This document shows, piece by piece, positions 60,740-64,000 of a DNA stretch of 64,000 bases (the stretch's first letter is position 1; every line of letters begins with the position of its first letter). The notes beneath the pieces were generated by a model that saw nothing but the letters and a program-made list of their open reading frames with translations, was not told the DNA's origin and ran no database searches. The stretch is from Sclerodactyla briareus (Eukaryota > Echinodermata > Holothuroidea > Dendrochirotida > Sclerodactylidae). A program made the translations under genes and the position numbers. The stretch is from positions 234,987 through 298,986 of the forward strand of contig JAODTK010004721.1 of NCBI GenBank assembly GCA_026419785.1, in the 5' to 3' direction.

Positions 60740-61010
60740 CCACCCTAAGTTTAAATATTATATGTTTAACATTTGGGATTAATCCAGATCTTTTTTTCAT
60801 ATTGTCATAGAAATCATCTATTTTTTTTTTAAACTGCTCATTCAAATCCACTCCTCCTTCATCTAGATTTCTTGTTGATCATCTTCTGCATCTCAGTGAT
60901 AAATGTTGTCTCATCAGCACATCTGCCAGTAGCGGGATTTTCTTCCCGGTCATAATCATCCAATGCAAAGTCCTCATTTTTATTTAAAGGTAATATTGTA
61001 TTTAAAATAA
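60740..61010 (-). pseudogene. Minus-strand remnant opposite the capsid-like gene
   Basis: The minus strand reads NEDFALDDYDREENPATGRC and DETTFITEMQKMINKKSR, and further on, in a shifted frame, EQFKKKIDDFYDNMKKRSG. The frame stays open into the start of the capsid-like gene on the other strand (to 61065), which is probably chance. The charged helical composition suggests a small element-encoded protein in divergent orientation to the capsid gene. No family recognised. Confidence 0.3.
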
Positions 61011-62219
61011 ATGACAACGCACTACGGCCACGAATTGGATCCTTACAGAAACTTACGTAATGCATTGGGTGTGGAGGTAATTAAACAATTGGTGTGATCA
61101 CGAACAACCCAGCACAATAGATCAAAACGAAATTTAACGGTTAGATTTCCAAATTTATGTGTAGATGATGTCATAGTACCCGGTACAACCATACTAGCTT
61201 TTAACATTGAATTAGTATCTACCGATGAAAACAGAACGATTGTCCACAATCTTGGTAAAGCAATTGGTAAAAAAGAATGTTAATAGAAGGCAATGAAATT
61301 TATTCCCTAAACGATGCAGATGTGTATCCACTGCTATAGTGATTTATGGTTGCCCGATAAGACACTCAAAAATTGGCTATCGAGGCAAAAATTTTATGAA
61401 AATACATTGAAAGTTTGAGAGTTGCAGCTGCAGAAAAGATACCTCATCAGACGATGGTAAAGATGAAGCAATTGCCGATGCCTATGGCAAACGATTTAAT
61501 TCCTCTGTATTTGAGCTGCGGACAAATCATATGCAATTATCAGGCTGGCCTCAATGACCGTATAAGTTATGAATTAACATTTAATGATTATTGTCTGTGA
61601 TTAAAAGCACAGACACAGGCACTAGTTATAAAATAAGTGGAATCAGTTTTAGAATACGCGAAAGTTTACTATGCCGAGCTAGCTAGACTGATTAGAAACC
61701 AGTATCAAAACAAACTGCTGTACTTTAGGACATAGTATATTGAGACACAGAACCCATTACATGAACAAAGATATACAACTTGGAATATTAATCTGAACAC
61801 ACAGCAAAAACATGAAGGGTCTACTCCGGTATTTTGAGTACCCCCATGAGTGGTGAAATTATCGGTAGAGACACGAGTAAACTTTTTCAATCCACAAATT
61901 AATAAAGTAACCATTACTATCGAAGCATTCGACTCAGTGTGTATGCGCAACATTTTGCATGCATAGGCATTGTTAAGACTGACCTTTGAAATGTATTCTG
62001 TCGATTATTTGAAAGAGTAAATCGCTCTTTGGTTTACATGAGATTTTGATGATAATAAAAATCCCCGGTAGTGGTAGGCGATAGAAAATGGTTCTGAAGG
62101 AATTACAATTCAACTGGAAAAGAAAGCAGAAGCTCGGGAACTCTAACTTTTATTTATGGTTGTCATGGATGCAAGCTAATATTAAGATGGTAGATTTTCG
62201 TTCAGCAGCACCATTTTAA
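61011..62219 (+). pseudogene. Broken capsid-like protein gene
   Basis: The frame starts at ATG 61011 and reads MTTHYGHELDPYRNLRNALG before a stop near 61095. Later fragments follow in order at about the expected spacing: RFPNLCVDDVIVPGTTIL and STDENRTIVHNLGKAIG (61145-61275), GNEIYSLNDADVY (61295-61335), AELARLIRNQYQNKLLYF (61675-61730), NINLNT (61785-61800), and NGSEGITIQLEKKAEA (62085-62135), ending near 62219. The total span, about 400 codons, suits a double-jelly-roll major capsid protein of Polinton/adintovirus-type elements, and the conserved blocks match what I recognise of that group. At least six frame breaks are present. The identity call needs a profile search. Confidence 0.5.
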
Positions 62220-62240
62220 ATTAAATAAATAAATATTTAA

Positions 62241-62850
62241 ATGTTGTTCCCAAAGTATCCTCATTCGGAACTCGTATGCGGTCAAACAGGCTGTGGAAAA
62301 ACAAGTTGGTTAAATCTATTAAAAATGAATACAAAAATTATTTGACACATCGTTATCATTTGTCCACGCTAGCATGGAAGAAAGCTTATAAAAACAGAGA
62401 ATGGTTCCGGCAAGATTCTGAAGTTGTATGTCTTGGATTCTACCAATTACATGACTGCTAATCAAAGATATTACGAAACGTTTTCAAATTGATGCAACGT
62501 TATATATCATCAGATGATTGTGCTGCACTAAGGATTTGTCATATGAAAACATAAAGATCCTAACTGATGATCAAGCCGAATTAGCGTTTAGTTTTAACAT
62601 GCCAATCAAAGTTGTTGAATTTTGTCACAAAAATATAATAGTGCTATGAAAGATTTTTAGAGAACAAACAAAATGGTTGTGTTTATTTTATTGCCCAGAT
62701 CGTGATTCATACGAAAATTTGCTCGAAAGGAATGAGGGTCATTACGCATAAAACAATAGGCGCAAAATAAATAAATTTTGAAACAAAAAAACAGCAAACA
62801 TTTTTGGGTGAACTTATACTTAAAACAGATCAACCTACAATTTACAAGGT
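62241..62850 (+). pseudogene. Broken packaging-ATPase-like gene
   Basis: ATG 62241 lies 21 bases after the capsid-like gene. The frame reads PHSELVCGQTGCGKTSWL, a Walker A P-loop at 62280-62309, and is cut by a stop at 62343-62345. Open fragments in other frames continue, such as AYKNREWFRQDSE near 62375-62415 and KILTDDQAELAFSFNMPIK near 62550-62610. A P-loop within 20 codons of the start, directly after a capsid gene, is the layout of the A32/FtsK-HerA-type packaging ATPase of Polintons and related viruses. The Walker B motif is not visible in the remains, so the ATPase call rests on the P-loop and the neighbour. Confidence 0.5.
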
Positions 62851-62861
62851 GTTTTAGTTGT

Positions 62862-63018
62862 TAAGAACTTACAAGTTATTGTAATAAGAACTTACAAGTT
62901 ATTGTATAAAACTACAGTTATAATAAGAATTACAAATTATGTTATAAGAAGTTACAAGTTTTTGTAATGAGAACTTACAGTTTCTTGTAATAAGACGTTA
63001 CAAGTTATTGTAATAAGT
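62862..63018. repeat. Degenerate tandem repeat with hairpin potential
   Basis: About six to seven copies of a 22-24 bp unit near 'aacttacaagttattgtaat'. Each unit contains TTACAA and TTGTAA as an inverted pair, so single strands could form a row of small hairpins. It lies downstream of the ATPase-like gene, where a terminator or a replication signal could sit; the function is unknown. Confidence 0.75.
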
Positions 63019-63340
63019 ATCTATGTTTACCACAATTATCAGCGTGAGCATACTATAATTTCAGGAGTATATTATATAAATACAGAACAATTATCACATT
63101 TCTTTCACTATCACATTTCTTGCCACATTTCTTTCCCTCTATTACTTGTGGGTTCTTTTTATTACACTCCTTTATGGTTTTTATTTTCGTCTTTAATCTT
63201 TTTAAAGCGCCTTTGAGATTCCTCTTGTATTATGCGCTATATAAGCCGTTTTATTATTATATTTTATATTATCATCTTATTCTATTTACATGTCTCCCTC
63301 TATTAGTAGAACCATGGATAGTTAGCACCATTATACACTA
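63019..63340. other. AT-rich stretch with L2-tail-like word
   Basis: No gene is supported. A string at about 63205-63250, 'tttaaagcgcctttgag' followed by 'tgcgctatataagccgtttt' and an ATT-rich end, resembles the 3' tail words of the L2-like LINE at 32040-32100. A short LINE or SINE tail may therefore have landed inside the virus-like element. Confidence 0.4.
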
Positions 63341-63399
63341 AAATGAAGAAACCAAAAGCCTGTGTTGATAAGCAGATTAACACCAAATCTTAGTGTTTG

Positions 63400-63640
63400 T
63401 ATTTTCCGTTAATATTTTGGAAACATTATTCCCTTGAAAGTCTCCGAAACATTGAATTAGCAGAACTTAAAAAATTACATTCTAGATACGAAGCACAATT
63501 TGGTCATGAGATGATCAATTCATAGGTCGACTACAATAACAATTTTTTTGAATGCTCTGTTTATGGTTAGCAGAATTAACGCAGAAATTGATGATGTTGA
63601 CGCTTTATCTAAGAATTAGAGAATGATCCACTGTCTCAAA
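63400..63640 (+). pseudogene. Plus-strand gene remnant, charged helical protein
   Basis: Plus-strand fragments read SLRNIELAELKKLHSRYEAQ then FGHEM (about 63435-63515), and after a break RINAEIDDVDALSKN (about 63575-63620). The composition fits a small alpha-helical protein. It follows the capsid and ATPase remains on the same strand, so it may be a further element gene. No family recognised. Confidence 0.3.
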
Positions 63641-64000
63641 TGCTTTTCACATTTTTTGTGGAGCTCAATTATAAATTTGGAGTACTCTTAGCTCCACTTG
63701 CTGCTGGCTTAGTTTTTTCCTCCCTTTATTACCATTGCTGTCTTCATATTCATACACAATTAGACATATTTTACAAAAAAGTATGTTGCAGCATTCCAAA
63801 ATATATTATATCTTGACAAGCTGACGAGATACAATGCCCAGAGAACAATCGAAAGGCATAGTTACTTTTATAAAGTTATGCATGTGAAAATCTCAGGGCA
63901 GGTTACAAAGAATTTTCAACGTCATCGAATGGTATCCCCCCCGCTCTTTTTCCCTTGTGTAGTATTCAACTTTCAAGACCAACTTAAAGAATGCAAAATG

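Larger units (their letters stand above)
57000..64000. mobile_element. Decayed Polinton/adintovirus-like element (runs off window)
   Basis: This region is AT-rich, with capsid-like and ATPase-like genes side by side on the plus strand and other possible virion genes on the minus strand. A neighbouring capsid protein and packaging ATPase are the core of Polinton/Maverick elements, adintoviruses and related double-stranded DNA viruses that integrate in animal genomes. I see no integrase, protein-primed DNA polymerase, protease or inverted terminal repeats; some may lie beyond base 64000. Every gene is frameshifted or stop-broken, so the copy is a fossil or is badly sequenced. Group assignment is inference. 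Confidence 0.5.

Noticed and set aside
60859-61065. Minus-strand frame as a gene overlapping the capsid-like gene start
   Set aside because: The overlap region (61011-61065) reads better as the start of the plus-strand gene; only the part below 61010 is kept as a possible remnant.
1-64000. Bacterial or phage origin of the window
   Set aside because: There are introns with splice sites, SINE and LINE families and long microsatellites, and no operons or ribosome binding site patterns.

Overview
This looks like a slice of an animal nuclear genome, most likely a marine deuterostome such as an echinoderm. Coding DNA comes as short exons with splice signals, bacterial operon structure is absent, and most of the sequence is decayed retrotransposons, MITEs, minisatellites and microsatellites. 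The echinoderm suggestion rests on the receptor-for-egg-jelly (REJ)/polycystin-1-type gene and on the style of the dispersed repeats; it is inference. Frames break often by one base, even inside exons with clean splice sites, and poly-G runs are common. This fits a noisy long-read assembly, so a frameshift here is weak evidence for a pseudogene.

Region 1 (about 5.6-45 kb, minus strand): I read ten candidate exons of one large polycystin-1/REJ-family gene. From 5' to 3' they lie at 44957-44821, 44635-44426, 38644-38195, 36079-35893, 32871-32623, 25009-24701, 23208-23085, 17396-17209, 8512-8247 and 5742-5637. Their order matches the REJ module followed by the GAIN domain. The 3' part (GPS, membrane helices, PLAT) would lie left of base 1. 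Three of these exons have sprouted local tandem duplications of their own sequence.

Region 2 (introns of that gene and flanks): there are non-LTR retrotransposons of several kinds (1.15-4.4, 14.8-16.4, 31.3-32.2, 40.4-41.7, 45.9-47.0, 48.5-49.2 kb), a tRNA-headed SINE (22.3-22.8 kb), a palindromic MITE inserted in a LINE endonuclease frame (40747-41049), and a 1,012-bp fold-back element with terminal inverted repeats and an 8-bp target duplication (42992-44003). Two large dispersed repeat families fill introns: R1, marked by CCAAAACAATAGGG, and R2, marked by AAATTCCTGAACACCCTGTA. Minisatellites have units of about 86, 99 and 1,360 bp. Two plus-strand cysteine-containing segments (40.06 and 42.3 kb) may be exons of another gene.

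Region 3 (about 56.6-64 kb): AT-rich sequence holds what looks like a decayed virus-like element of the Polinton/adintovirus kind. It has a capsid-like gene on the plus strand (61011-62219), then a gene start with a Walker A motif typical of a packaging ATPase (62241), and minus-strand fragments that could be other virion genes. All reading frames are broken. It runs off the right edge of the window.
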